64,000 nucleotides of DNA, taken from Podospora pseudoanserina (Eukaryota > Ascomycota > Sordariomycetes > Sordariales > Podosporaceae). Position numbers and translations under genes: made by a program. Of the stretch, positions 26,404 to 37,715 are shown one piece after another; within the stretch, counting starts at the first letter, position 1; every line of letters begins with the position of its first letter. The stretch is taken from the NCBI RefSeq assembly GCF_035222485.1, contig NC_085923.1:992001-1056000 (forward strand), in the 5' to 3' direction. The notes under the pieces were generated by a model. That model worked only from the letters and a program-made list of their open reading frames with translations. It was not told the origin of the DNA and ran no database searches.

Positions 26404-28301
26404 ATGTCTATCGAGCTCGACAAGATCTTCGCCGCGTCCCCGGCGACAACCCGCGGCCAGCCAACCCAGCTCTCGGCCGATCCAAAGGGGGAGCAAATAG
26501 CTTTCGCTGTACGTCCCGTTGCTTCTTTATCTTGATATACATCATAATCTCTAATGTACAACCCCTTCAACAGTCCGGCAAATCAATCTTCCTCCGCTCC
26601 CTCACCAACCCCTCCTCCTCCAAGCAATACACCTCCCACACCACCACCACCACCGTAGCCAAGTTCTCGCCCTCGGGCTTCTACGTCGCGTCGGGCGACA
26701 TCTCGGGCAAGATCCGTGTCTGGGACTCGGTCGAGGCAGTCAACACAAAAGGCGAATACCCCATCATCTCGGGCCGCATCACCGACATCGCCTGGGACGG
26801 GGACTCGCAGCGCGTCATCGCCGTCGGTGACGGCCGCGAGAGGTTCGGCCACTGCATCACTGCCGACAGCGGCAACTCGGTCGGCGAGGTGTCCGGGCAC
26901 AGCAAGGTCATCAACGCGGTGGCGATCCGGCAGCAGCGCCCGCTTCGCGCGGCGACGGTGTCGGACGATGGGAGCATGTGCTTCCTGCATGGCGCGCCGT
27001 TCAAGTTCAACAGCAAGGCGACGGGGCTGCACAAGGGGTTTGTTCAGGGGACCGAGTTCAGCCCTGATGGGTCGTGGATGGTGACGGTTGGGAGTGATAA
27101 GAGGATTCAGATTTATGACGGCAAGACTGGGGAGCCGCTTAAGGTGGTTGGGGAGGGGGTTCATACAGGGAGTATCTTGGGTGTGAGCTGGAATAAGGAC
27201 TCGAAGAGGTTTGTGACGGCGAGCGCGGATAAGACGGTTAGGGTGTGGGATGTGCAGTCGGGGGAGAATGTTGCGACGTGGAAGATTGGTGAGGAAGGGA
27301 GCTCCAACCCTCAAGATCAGCAAGTTGGTGTTGTTTGGACTCGTGGGCCGCAGGAAATTATCGTTAGTTTGAGCTTGAGCGGTGATTTGAACTATTTCAC
27401 CGTTGGCTCTTCTACCCCACAAGAAGTAATTGAAGGCCACAACAAGAGCGTCACCGCGCTTTCGGTCACCTCAAACAGCAACGGAACCAAGGTCACAACT
27501 GGCAGCTTCGACGGCAAGGTGGTCGCCTGGGACATTGGGACTGGCGTCGGGAAGGCCCCAGAGGGCGAGGCGCACTCCAACCAAGTCGTTCAGTTCGCCT
27601 CGGCCGGTGGCAGGGTCTACAGCGTCGGCTGGGACGACACCCTCCGCATCATCGACGAGGCTACAAACCTGTTCCTCGCCTCCCCAGTGAAGCTCAGCTC
27701 ACAACCCAAGGGCATCTCGGCGTCTTCGGACGGCACGATCGCGGTCGCTCTCAACTCCAGCATCGCCATCTACGACAGCGACGGCAAACTTCTCGGCGAA
27801 ACACCCGTAAGTTACACCCCCACCACCATCGCCATCAGCGGCTCTTATGTCGCCGTCGGCGCAGACAACAACACGGTCCAGGTATACAACCTCGGCAGCG
27901 GAGGCAGCCTCTCCTCGACCGAGAAACTGACCAACTCCACCGCCACCATCTCAACACTGTCATTCTCCCCGGAGGGAAAGCACCTCGCGGCGGGTAACTC
28001 GTCTGGCAAGATTGTCGTGTATACCACCGGCTCGTGGGAGGTGGCCACCGACAGGTGGTCCTCCCACACGGCGAGGGTGCTGAGCATTGCGTGGAATAAG
28101 GCGGGGACGCACGCCGTGTCGGGGGGGTTGGACACGAATGTTTTTGTCTGGAGTTTGGCGAAGCCGGGGAGCAGAGTCAAGGCTGCGAATGCACATAAGG
28201 ATGGGGTGTATGGGGTTGCGTTTGTGGAGGGGGATGAAAAGGTTGTGAGCTCGGGTGGCGATGCTGCTGTTAAGGTGTGGAATGTGAAGAATTTGCAGTA
28301 A
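26404..28301 (+). CDS. aip1: Actin-interacting protein 1 (WD40, AIP1/WDR1)
   Basis: Two exons: 26404-26508 and 26574-28301, giving 610 aa (yeast Aip1 is 615). The intron has donor GTACGT and acceptor CAACAG, phase 0. The start ATG gives MSIELDKIFAASPATTRGQPTQL, the usual AIP1 opening. The whole length is WD40 repeats forming two beta-propellers; examples are GKIRVWD, HSKVINAVA, DKTVRVWDV, DGKVVAWDI and AAVKVWNV at the C-terminus. AIP1 works with cofilin to sever and cap actin filaments at cortical patches. The propeller spacing and length match the family, and nothing is damaged. It is the first intact gene to the right of the RIP island, and its third positions are strongly GC-biased, unlike the island. 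Confidence 0.96.
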
Positions 28302-29250
28302 GGAGGGGAAAGGAAGGAATGAAGCGTTTATGAGTTTATGTATGGTATGGTATATTAATGGTGGTTACCTAGCCGGCGTTACTACTGTTTTTTAATGAGA
28401 GTATTAGCTTGTTGTTAATAGATGGAGTTTATGTAGCTCAGGTTGATATGTGTGTGGTATAGGGATGTGATGATGGTATTATGAATAACACCTACGCTTA
28501 TACCAGCCCTAAGGATGATAGGTTGAAAAGCTTACCAATAAAAGTTTGTTCAGTGACCCTTTAATATACTTCTTTAGATTTTGATAGCCTATACCTATTT
28601 TAAAGAAAAAAGGTACATGGAAAAAGAAAATGGCAAAAAAAAGGCAAACGCTGGAAATCAAATACACTGTGTGACGGACCAGGAGTCGAACCTGGATCTT
28701 CGCTCAAACTCGGGAATGTAATAACCGCTATACTACCACGCCACGGAAACACACGAATCTGGTCAAATAATAGTATCAGTAAAAGAATCAAACCACCACG
28801 ATGACTTCCAACTGATTTGGCAGATGTAGCTACATCTGTAGACGCAAAACGTCACATGGATCTGCTGGACAGCTATGAATCTCTGTACATGAGCAAAGCT
28901 ACCTTCGACATCCCGCTAAACTCCCTACACATGTTCATCAATGGACCCTCGAGCTACCAGTTGTAGTGTCGGTAATCTGTTCCCTAGACCCGCCGACCCA
29001 GTTAGATTGCCCTCTCCCAGTGATCTTTCCCAATAAATCCACATTCAGCCAACTCCCGTCTGTTTCTTTTAGTGTTTACCCTCGGTCTCATGCGGATTTC
29101 AACGGTGTCGTGCTTCTTCCTCTCCATTTTAGCTCTCTCTCTTCTCTCGAATTGATCGATTCCGTTCATAGCCACTCTCGTACGTTCCGCAACTGAGATA
29201 CCAGACTGACGAGATCCATCACAAAGCGTACCCAGATATCACAGTAGGCC
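28302..29250. other. Intergenic, AIP1 3' flank to the ALG13 downstream frame
   Basis: AT-rich 3' UTR, a tRNA-like sequence near 28.7 kb, and about 500 bp with no recognisable gene. Confidence 0.55.
28672..28744 (-). pseudogene. tRNA-like sequence with intact A and B boxes
   Basis: On the minus strand, box A TAGTATAGCGG (28735-28725) and box B GGTTCGACTCC (28692-28682) match Pol III consensus, and the T stem CCAGG/CCTGG is perfect. The D arm resembles tRNA-Asp. The acceptor arms do not pair, the anticodon stem has a mismatch and an odd loop, and residue 33 is not T. It is therefore more likely a tRNA pseudogene or Pol III relic than a working tRNA. Confidence 0.55.
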
Positions 29251-29721
29251 CTAGTGGCAATTCCAGCATAGAGTGCGACCATCCAACCAAAGAGGGGCGG
29301 CGATTCCAACACAGAGGACCACACCCGACCAGAAGAGAGCGTGTGTAAGGATTAGAAACAGTACCCTCACCAACGCAAAGACTAGTCTGAGGACCCAACA
29401 AAGAGCTCTCGCTAGAGACAAGCAAAGGTTGTCGATTAACTTGTCCAGCTTGCCCGCGGGGTTGCAGTCGGTGGTAGCCGGAGATCTCGGCTCTTTCAGC
29501 AGTGATGTCTGGCGTCCCAAATCCTGTCGTTCTACTAGTACTGGGCAGTTCAAATCAGACTTCTCCTTGACTGGCGTAGTGTGCCTATATTCTCGCATCG
29601 ACTCGCTCAGTCGTGCAGAGCACTTCGAGTCCGGTATGCTAGTCTTCACCACAACGGCAACATCACGCTGTCCAATTTGGATTTCCGACACTGTGTCACC
29701 GCTGCCATCACTGTTGGATTT
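29251..29721 (-). other. Open frame of 156 codons in frame after the ALG13 stop
   Basis: Directly after the TAG that ends ALG13 the same frame stays open for 156 codons. It is hydrophilic at first, then hydrophobic (RALCWVLRLVFALVRVLFLI, then FWSGVVLCVGIAA), i.e. one or two membrane helices. An internal ATG at 29598 would give a 115-aa membrane peptide. It could be a readthrough or fused tail, a separate small gene, or the result of a nonsense change. No family recognised. Confidence 0.4.
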
Positions 29722-30895
29722 CTAGTCCAGTTGCATCCGTGCGGCGTCAAGAGTTGAGCTGCCAGCCCCAGTTCCAGCTTTCTCCCGGGTTTCCTGTCTC
29801 TTGTCAAGCGACTCCAGTTGCAGCAAGTGTTTCTTGCGCTCAAACTCCTCTGGATAACACGTCAGTACCACCCAATCGAAGAGCTTGAAGCGTTCTGCCT
29901 CCGGGACAGGGAACGGCGCAGGCCTGTATGGGGGAAGGTGGTCCAGCCTGCCTTTTTGGATGAGCTGTAGGACTTTGTCAATGGCATGGGGGAGGTTGCT
30001 GTAGCACTGTTAATTCTGGCTGTACAAGATGTCCGAGCTCCTGGGAATTGAATACTTACTCAACCTTCCCATGAACTGCCCAGCCTTGCCTTTGCACCTC
30101 CACAGCAAGCTCCAGTTGGTGATTATCCATCAATGTTGGATTGGGCACCACAATCAAGGGAGCCCCATATCTTCTGACTTCGAGGATGGTTCCCGCACCT
30201 GTTTAAATATTAGCTTTCTCAACTCCTGGGTATGAGTGTTAAGCAAAGAGCTCACCTGCGTGCGCAATGACGCACCCTGCCAAGCTCTTGCCTTGCTCGC
30301 CACGGCATTCCAGCATATAAGGCTTCAGAACAGGAGCATAGGAGAAGCACTCCACCTGCAAGTCTGCCAGCAACTCCCCTGAGCGCAAGGCCTCGAGTTG
30401 AGTCTCAAACCAAGCAAGGTTAGGACCACATTGGACCGTCAACTTCTTAAACCCGGCGACCTGTAGGTGAGTGAGGAAAGGGCCAGTGATGACCTGCTCG
30501 AGAAGAGGCAGGAAAGAAGCAATCGAGCCGATGGTGACAAAACAGTTACGCCCAGAGAGGACTGGGGATTCCTCAGTCGAGGCCATTTGGGGGGCAGAAC
30601 TGGGTGTTGATGTTGATGTTGAACTAGATGCGAGGTCCAAGCAGCGCCCATTGTCTTGACTCCTGTCCGAATCGGGACAGGTGGCGTCCGTGTTAGTGAT
30701 GGCAGCCGGCAATGTCCCGTTATCGTTATCGGGCATCATATCAATATCGAACGACCTTGAGAGGTTCCTCACACGTTCAGGGTCGGGCTTTTGCTGGGAA
30801 CCGACGTGGTGAGAGTCCCTTGTCTCGTTGAGGGTCCCAGCTACCGAGTAGGCAGGACTCGGTGGTGTAGCGGCCCTGGAAGTTGAAGTGGTCAT
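29722..30895 (-). CDS. alg13: ALG13-like UDP-GlcNAc transferase catalytic subunit
   Basis: Three exons on the minus strand: 30895-30256, 30198-30060 and 29998-29722, giving 351 aa. Introns are 57 and 61 nt. Motifs of the GT28-type Alg13 fold are CFVTIGS near residue 120, [19 protein letters not shown] (joined by intron 1) and [13 protein letters not shown], which binds UDP-GlcNAc. Alg13 pairs with membrane-bound Alg14 at the cytosolic ER face to add the second GlcNAc of the dolichol-linked N-glycan precursor. The 110-residue Ser/Thr-rich N-terminal extension is unusual for a fungal Alg13; the in-frame Met at codon 104 (30586) may be the real start. The C-terminal 30 residues are charged, and the stop is followed by a long open frame. 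Confidence 0.88.
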
Positions 30896-31292
30896 GCTGT
30901 CGTTGTTTCTTGTGGCTGTTTCTTGTAGCTGTGAGCTAGCCAGTGCGAATGCTGAGGGTGGTCAAGATTAGCTTTGCAATTCCACCAAATTCTGGAAACG
31001 AAGTGAAGAGAAGGAGGTAAAATAAAGTTAAGCTCTCAGTTAAAGAGCAGAAATTTCTTTCATTTGGCCATGAGGGCTCTTGTCACAACACTGGCAAGTA
31101 CTCGCAACTTGGAATGTGCAAGTCCAAGTGTGGCGCAAAGATGTGGCTCGTGCTCAGCCAAGCTCAGCTCAGCCAGCACCGAGCGGCTGGGCCAAACTCC
31201 AAATTTTTGGCGACGAGAAGTTCCGGCCGCGCAGTGGAAGCCCCCCGTGTAAGCACCCCTCCACCGATCCCGACCGACCCCAACTTCCCGGG
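30896..31292. other. Divergent promoter between ALG13 and mS35
   Basis: About 400 bp separating two divergent start codons. It may serve both genes. No repeat or RNA gene seen. Confidence 0.6.
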
Positions 31293-32519
31293 ATGGCTTC
31301 CGCCGCCAATTCTCTCCGGCTATGCCTCCGGGCTAGCAGACAATTATCAGTACGACCTGCAGCGTCCCCCCTCCTGCGCCGGGCCTTGACCACAACCGCC
31401 CCTCAATGCGCTCGCCCAGGTCGCAAAAAGGGTTGGAAAGACCCCAGCGACAATTTCGAGTTTCCTGAGCCATACGAGGGCAAGGTCTTTCAAGATTTGG
31501 GCGAACAGTTGAGGTACTCTCTGGAAAACGACGAGTTGGCCGAGGCCGACCGGGCTGCCGTTCAGCAGGCCCTGGCGAGCTGGGAGAACAAGCCAAACGA
31601 GGAGAAGATGGAGGAGCAGCAGATTGTCAAAGAAATTGACAAGGAGTTTGCCCCTCTGAGAGCACCTGTTCGTGCTAGGAGAAATTCTTTCTGGCACGAG
31701 GAAGAGCAGGACACCGACTTGATCACCGACGAGGTTGGGGAGGACGACTTTGAGGAGAATGACATGATGGCTATGGGTCACGCCAAGCTGGAGGAGCACC
31801 GCGAGTACAGAGAATACGCACGTATTGCCGTGTGGGAGATGCCATTGCTTTCGAGTATGTGCCTCTGAGTCATGCTGCTGAGAGTATGTGGTACTAACAC
31901 CCGCCAGGATTCGCAAAGAAGTTCGTGCCGCCCAAGAATAATGAGGTTCTTCGTTTCCGGTACACCACATATATGGGGGAATTCCACCCTGCTGACCGCA
32001 AGGTCGTGGTCGAGTTTGACCCCCGGGATTTGTTCGAGCTCACCGAGGTTCAGCGAGACAAGCTTCGCAAACTGGCTGGTGCCAGATACAACCCAGAAAG
32101 GGGAATCATCAAAATGAGTTGCGAGAAATTCGAACTCCCAGCCCAGAACAAGCGATGGCTTGGTGACACGATTGCCAAGTTGATCACTGCGGCCAAGGTA
32201 GGATGAATCGATCCTCTACCGAGACCATAATGCTGATCAAATCATCTAGGACCCCACGGATACGTTTGAGGACATCCCCTTGGACACCCGGCACCACAAG
32301 TTCAAGAGCATCCCGAAGTACCCCAAGGAGTGGTACATGTCAAACCAACGAAGGCAGCAGCTCTTGGCTCAGAGGCGAGAGTCTTTGAAGCTGGATCATA
32401 ACAAGAGACAGAACAGTCAACTGATTGATGGTGTAAAAGTGATCCAACAGGGCGCGCTTTCTACGCTCTCTGCGTCGAAGGAGAAGGAGCCCGTGGCAGT
32501 GCGGGTCAAGCCTCTATAG
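31293..32519 (+). CDS. rsm24: Mitochondrial small-subunit ribosomal protein mS35 (Rsm24 family)
   Basis: Three exons: 31293-31854, 31908-32197 and 32250-32519, giving 373 aa. Intron 1 (53 nt) has a TACTAAC branch; intron 2 (52 nt) has donor GTAGGA. The ATG at 31293 opens an Arg/Ser/Leu-rich presequence (MASAANSLRLCLRASRQ), expected for mitochondrial import; an open frame further upstream is leader. The conserved core contains FAKKFVPPKNNEVLRFRY, RYNPERGIIKMSCEKF and NKRWLGDTIAKL, which I recognise from the mS35/Rsm24 family. It would be a structural part of the 37S mitoribosomal subunit. No damage seen. Confidence 0.88.
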
Positions 32520-33758
32520 AGAGAGGGTGCGAGAGGGTTCTCACCCGGCGCCACTACCGTCAGTTGCCTGGTGGTATGCTGGTTGGCGGCTGTCGTAGTT
32601 GGAGCGGAAAATGTACATCATCTGTAAAAAGTAAAGAGACCATGTCAAATGTGTATAATAGACGATTAGTATTGACTGCCGGTGTTGAAGGTTAAGGGGC
32701 GACCCCTGAAGCAAGCCTTGCACCCCCACAACCCCTAACCCTATCGGTTTCTCTCGTTAAAATCTCAACGGGTTGCCAACTTGGCTTGCCAGAGACGTCA
32801 AGCATGAACCTGGTACCTGGGAGGCTCCGAAACGGGCCCACGTCCCGACCGGAGTATATCCACGAATGCTTATCAAGCTGGCGGGTTTCTCACTTCGGGA
32901 ATTAAAAAGAAACCGTCGATCGGAATTCTTCGCTTTTTGGAGCAGTTCTGGCTCCTCGAACAATCAAATGTTTGAAGGTGAGAGCCTCGGCAGCCCTTTG
33001 TCTTTGAGAGGGTGGGGTAGCATCCAGCACCAAACGTTTGGGCCAACTTGTGCCACTCGACTTGTGAGACTCGAGAGGGGGATGCTGCAGATGACCCCTG
33101 CATGCAGATGGTTAGTTGACTTCCATTGCAGTTCACACAGAGGATGCCATCTCAGCCTTCTATAAACTTGATCTCCTTTGGGATCCCCCGAACGTTTCAC
33201 TGAATGGAAAGATAGTACACGTGTCGCCCACGTCTTGTCTGCTGCAACGCAAATCTAAAGACTGAACTCCGCCGAGAGTTCATGACAATATACCTAAGGC
33301 CCTTCTAGAAATGTTCAACACCACGTAGAGGCCGATGTAATTAGCGGCGGGCATGATGGGATGGCAAAGGGGTGCTAGTGCAGCGCAAAGATGGGGTAGC
33401 ACTCTGGGCGGCGAGAGGTGCCTCGGCTCCATCCACTTATTTTGATTAGGGATGCATCGGATTTCGATCGCATGCATGTTTCTTTTTCTTGGAAGGTCAG
33501 CCCTCCGGTGCCGTTCCTGCTTCTGGATAAAGACCCTGCTCCTGTGATGATTTTGGGACTGCCTACCTAGCTGTTGAAAGCTCTTGTTTCTGCCACCTTT
33601 TGCTTCTCCTCCTTTTTCTTTCAAACTTCCAGGTTGTCTGCTTCCATTCTCTCCACCTCTTTTGCGCCAGTTCATCGACCCTGCGCCAGAACCGAGCGGA
33701 CCGACGCACGCACGCACGCACGTGAAAGCCACCGGCGGGAAGAGACACACGACACAAG
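32520..33758. other. Intergenic, aldehyde dehydrogenase promoter
   Basis: About 1.2 kb. Short ORFs on both strands lack family features. A pyrimidine-rich stretch and ACGC repeats (about 33704-33722) lie just before the ATG. Confidence 0.55.
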
Positions 33759-35398
33759 ATGGCTACCAAAGCTCCCGAGTTCCAGGCCACGGCCCTGGAG
33801 GCCATTCCCAAGATCGCCAGCCTCGCTCGCGGTCAGTTCCGCACTCACAAGACCAAGAACGTCGAATGGCGCAAGACGCAGCTTCGCAAACTCTACTGGG
33901 CCCTCGAGGACTTTAAGCCCCAGCTCGTTGAGGCGCTCAAGAGCGATCTTGGAAAGTCTAGCTTCGAGGCCCTCCTCACAGAGGTAGACTGGGTGAAGAA
34001 GGACTGCATGTGGATGCTCGACCATCTCGACAGCTTTGTCAAAGACCAGAAGCTGGGCTCTCCCGATGTCCCCGCCACTTATTCCATTATGAACTTTCGC
34101 GTCAAGAAGGAGCCCCTCGGAACCGTCCTCATCATCGGCCCCTACAACTACCCCATCCAGCTCCTTCTGTGCCCTCTTGTTGGCGCCATCGCCGCCGGCT
34201 GTACCGCCGTCCTCAAGCCCTCCGAGCTCACCCCCGCGTGCGCCATGTGGACCAAGGAGCTGATCGAGAAGCGCCTCGACTCTGGATCCTTCTCGGTTGT
34301 CAACGGTGCCATCCCCGAGACCAACGCGCTCATGGCCGAGAAGTGGGACAAGATTTTCTTCACCGGCAGCGCCCAGGTCGGCTCCATCATTGCCCAAAAG
34401 GCTGCCCAGACACTCACCCCCGTTGTCCTCGAGCTCGGCGGCAAGAACCCCGCCTTCATCACCAAGAACTGCGGCAACTTGGCCCTGGCGGCCAGGAGAC
34501 TCCTCTGGGGCAAGACCCAGAACGCCGGTCAGGTCTGCATGTCCCAGAACTATGTTCTCATCGACAAGGACCTCGTGCCTACTTTTATCGAGTTCCTCAA
34601 GGTCGCCTACAAGGACATGTTCCCCAACGGTGCCAAGGCCAGCCCCGATCTTTCGCGCATTGTGAACAAGAGGCACTTCCACCGCATTAAGAAGATGTTG
34701 GATGACACCCAGGGCAAAATCGTCATGGGTGGTGAGCTGGATGAGAGTGAGCTGTACATTGAGCCCACGGCTGTGCTGGTCAACTCTGTAAACGACTCGA
34801 TGATGCAGGAGGAGTCTTTTGGTCCTATTTTCTCCATTTACCCGGTCAACACTTTGGATGAGGCGCTCAACATTGCCAACTTGATCCACAAGACGCCTTT
34901 GTCGCTGTTTACTTTTGGTAACAAGGCTGAGAACAACAGAAGCACGCGCCCCTTTTCTACCCCTTGACCATGACAAATAGCTAACGACATCCAGTTCTCA
35001 ACGAGATGACCTCGGGCGGTGCGACCATCAACGACGGCTTCTTCCACGGCGCGGTCAACACGGTCCCCTTTGGCGGCGTTGGCGATTCCGGCTGGGGTGC
35101 TTACCGCGGCAAGGCCTCCTTCGACTCCTTCACCCACTTCCGCACCATCGCCGAGACGCCCGGCTGGGCCGAGAAGCTCATCCGCGTGCGGTACATGCCC
35201 TACGACTTCAAGGCCCTCGCCTTCCTCAACCGCCTCACCGAGAAGTCGCCCAACTTTGACCGCAGCGGCAAGGTCGTCAAGGGGTTCGGCTATTGGATCA
35301 AGTTTCTGTTTGGTCTGGGCGGCAAGAGCGCCAAAGGTGCGTTCTTGAGGTGGCTTGTTGTCTTGGCGGCTCACTACATGTACACGAACCGATCCTAA
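33759..35398 (+). CDS. Class 3 fatty aldehyde dehydrogenase (ALDH3/Hfd1-like), tail anchored
   Basis: Two exons: 33759-34941 and 34995-35398, giving 528 aa. The frame only joins with a GC-AG intron (donor GCACGC, branch GCTAAC, acceptor CCAG, 53 nt); reading through gives an early stop at 34967. ALDH motifs are IIGPYNYPIQL, LKPSELTP, FTGSAQVGSI, catalytic Glu near residue 225 in LELGGKNP, catalytic Cys near residue 260 in NAGQVCMSQ, and EESFGPIF. The C-terminal hydrophobic stretch (FLRWLVVLAAHYMY) would anchor it in ER, lipid-droplet or mitochondrial outer membranes, as in Hfd1 and ALDH3A2. Role by homology: oxidation of long-chain fatty aldehydes, including hexadecenal from sphingolipid breakdown. 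The 434-codon ORF on the opposite strand is a GC-bias shadow. Confidence 0.93.
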
Positions 35399-36102
35399 GG
35401 ATTCGGTGATTTGTGACTTTTGTACAGGGTTGTTTTGGGTGTTTTGTTTTAGCCTTGCTTTTTTGCGATTCCCCCCTGTGTCATGTTATACTCCCGATGA
35501 GAAGAAATGAAAATGAGAAGAAATGGTTTCTAATGATTTTTTTTTTTTGCTGTGTTTATAGACGACGATTATGAGAGACTCTCTTCCGAAGCTTGATGTT
35601 AGCGGACCACTTTTTGACCCAAGAGCCGAGCGACCACCTTTCCAACCACCACACCAACCGAACCGAACTGGATGAACTTGCATCGGCCAAGCTTCCTTCC
35701 AAGACACATATTACTACCTAATCTTTTTTTTATACCTCGTGCTGTACTATCACCATTACTTGTACTATATGGGCTGGCATATACTTTTTTCTTCTGTCTT
35801 TTTTTTTTGTTCTTTTTTTGAATTTCATGAAAGGCGGCAGGTGGAAAAAGAAACGGCTCAGGCTATTAGGCTTGATGGTCATGGAACAGAATACCGGTTC
35901 TTTTTTTCAGGCATTTACAACATCATATATGTATTACCTACACAAGCAGGCGTGGCATATTTTCATGGCGTGTCTGCTGCGGAGGGAGTAAATTATATCT
36001 TCTTTTTGATATCATATGCCAAGTTGTCTTGTGAATGGGTGTAACATGCATGCCCAACCTGAGCGTTCCTTTTTACATTATCTATCCACCCCCCTTTTCC
36101 GA
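35399..36102. other. Convergent 3' flanks
   Basis: T-rich tracts downstream of the aldehyde dehydrogenase and the RRP4 3' end. No coding or RNA feature recognised. Confidence 0.6.
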
Positions 36103-37176
36103 TCAATTCCTCAACGCTCTTGTCAACTCCTCCCCCCTCTGCCCACCCAAATAGATATCCTCCGCCCCCGTCTCCCCCAACATGGCCATCTCACAAGCCT
36201 CGGCATACCCCCGTATCACCATATCCTCATCCACCCTGCACCCATTCTCCACCAACGCCGTCACGACGTTCCTCAGTCTGGCAATCTCCCTCATGGTAGC
36301 GCTGTCAATAAAGTCATTCTGACTGCTGTACACCCCCGCGCTGACACTCTCCTCCATATTCGTAATCCCCATATGCTTCTGCTCCAGCTCCTTGGCCACC
36401 TGCTCAATATGCTTGCTGATCCAGACGTAACCATTCACCCCCAGTATAACATCCATCTTCCCCCCTCCGTTCTGCCCCTCCATCGTCCAGACCTGTCTCC
36501 TCGACCGTACCACCCCGGACCCGCCGCCCTGCCCAGAAAGAGCAACAAACAGCCCGTTGCGGAGTTTTCCGTATTTGAGCGAGCGCGTGTGGAGGACTGC
36601 GCCTCCGTCCTGGAAGAGCTGCTGCACTTCGGCGACGACGAGGTCGCCCTCGGCGAAGAAGGTGCGGATTTGGAGCTCGTCGGTTTCTGTGCGCTTGCGG
36701 AGGATGCCGCCGGGGAGGTTGATGGCTGAGAGGGGGAGGGAGGCGAGCTGGATCGAGTTGATGTCTACGCGCCAGCGCTTGGCTTGGACTTCGAGGACGC
36801 GGCCTACTACTAGGTCGCCTACCTCGGGGGTGTAGCGGGCGCGGAGGGGGGAGACGGAGATGAGCTTGTTGGTGCGGGTGGTGATGCCGGCGAGGGAGGA
36901 GGTGATGTTTGTGGTGCTGGGGGGGATGTAGGTGCCGTGGCCGCGCATCCATTGGTGGTCTGGGGTGATGAGGGTGCCGGGGGTGACGAGGTTGGTGAAG
37001 AGGGGGTTGTTGGGGGGGTGGGTGGATTTTTGGTGGGAGGGGAGGCCGAGGGAGGCGAAGTCGAGGTGGGCGCCTCCTCCGCCATCGTCGCTGGAGAGCT
37101 CGGAGTCGGCGTCGGAGATGTCGTGGGGGGAAGGGGGTGGGTGGGAGGGTTTGGGGGGGAGGATTGTGATGGGCAT
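36103..37176 (-). CDS. rrp4: Exosome complex RNA-binding subunit Rrp4
   Basis: Single exon, 357 aa. The N-terminal domain contains NLVTPGTLIT and RGHGTYIPP; the S1 domain contains YTPEVGDLVVGRVLEVQAK and WRVDINSIQLASLPLS; LKYGKLRNGLFVALS and a KH-like region (VNGYVWISKHIEQ) follow. This is the Rrp4 order (N-terminal, S1, KH). Rrp4 is one of three cap subunits that guide RNA into the exosome, for nuclear rRNA processing and cytoplasmic mRNA decay. The Pro-rich first 50 residues and the insert near SAGVYSSQND are probably lineage-specific. The gene is intact. Confidence 0.93.
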   Translation of the reverse strand: MPITILPPKPSHPPPSPHDISDADSELSSDDGGGGAHLDFASLGLPSHQKSTHPPNNPLFTNLVTPGTLITPDHQWMRGHGTYIPPSTTNITSSLAGITTRTNKLISVSPLRARYTPEVGDLVVGRVLEVQAKRWRVDINSIQLASLPLSAINLPGGILRKRTETDELQIRTFFAEGDLVVAEVQQLFQDGGAVLHTRSLKYGKLRNGLFVALSGQGGGSGVVRSRRQVWTMEGQNGGGKMDVILGVNGYVWISKHIEQVAKELEQKHMGITNMEESVSAGVYSSQNDFIDSATMREIARLRNVVTALVENGCRVDEDMVIRGYAEACEMAMLGETGAEDIYLGGQRGEELTRALRN

Positions 37177-37715
37177 TTTCTTGTGAGTGAGACCTCGGGG
37201 GTCTGATAGTGAGGTGGGGTGAGATGAAACTTCGATTTTTGGAAGGATTGATGAAATTGATACGGTGGCGGTTTGAAAGGTATCTCTAGACTCTCAAACG
37301 TCGAAATTATTTTGCTGTTGTAGAGTTGGGTTGTGAATTAAATGAGATGAGTGCTTTCTACTTCCTCACATCTCAAAAGCGATGTGAAGCTCGAGCCTCC
37401 AAAATTCAGTTTCCACACTTCCGTTTCCCGAACGGTAGCTAGCCAAACAATGCCCCACCCCCGGATTTTCTCCGTTTTTGATTCTAGCTTTTCTGCAGCT
37501 TTTCTTGCCTGCCGCCGCAAGTCCCGCTAATGCTTTCCCGCCCTCGCTTCTCGTTCGTGACCCGAATCCGTCATCTCATCCCGTCACTGATCACAAGCAG
37601 CTTCCTTGATTGATCGGTTGATTGATCATGACCTCTTCTTTCCTGCTGTAGCTCATGAGGCGACCGCCCTGAACCGTCCCCAGCTTCACATGGCTGGGAC
37701 ACTGCCGGATATTAC
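37177..37715. other. Divergent promoter, RRP4 and MCT1
   Basis: About 540 bp between two divergent ATGs. No ORF with family features. Confidence 0.6.

Noticed and set aside
26583-27440. 285-codon minus-strand ORF
   Set aside because: Shadow of AIP1, rich in Arg/His/Leu/Pro.
29273-29725. 150-codon plus-strand ORF convergent with ALG13
   Set aside because: Antisense of the open frame after ALG13, with no features; the minus strand is favoured because it shares the ALG13 frame and has coherent membrane helices.
33672-34976. 434-codon minus-strand ORF
   Set aside because: Lies exactly opposite the aldehyde dehydrogenase; its Leu/Glu/Gly/Val-rich translation is the usual shadow of a gene with GC-rich third positions.
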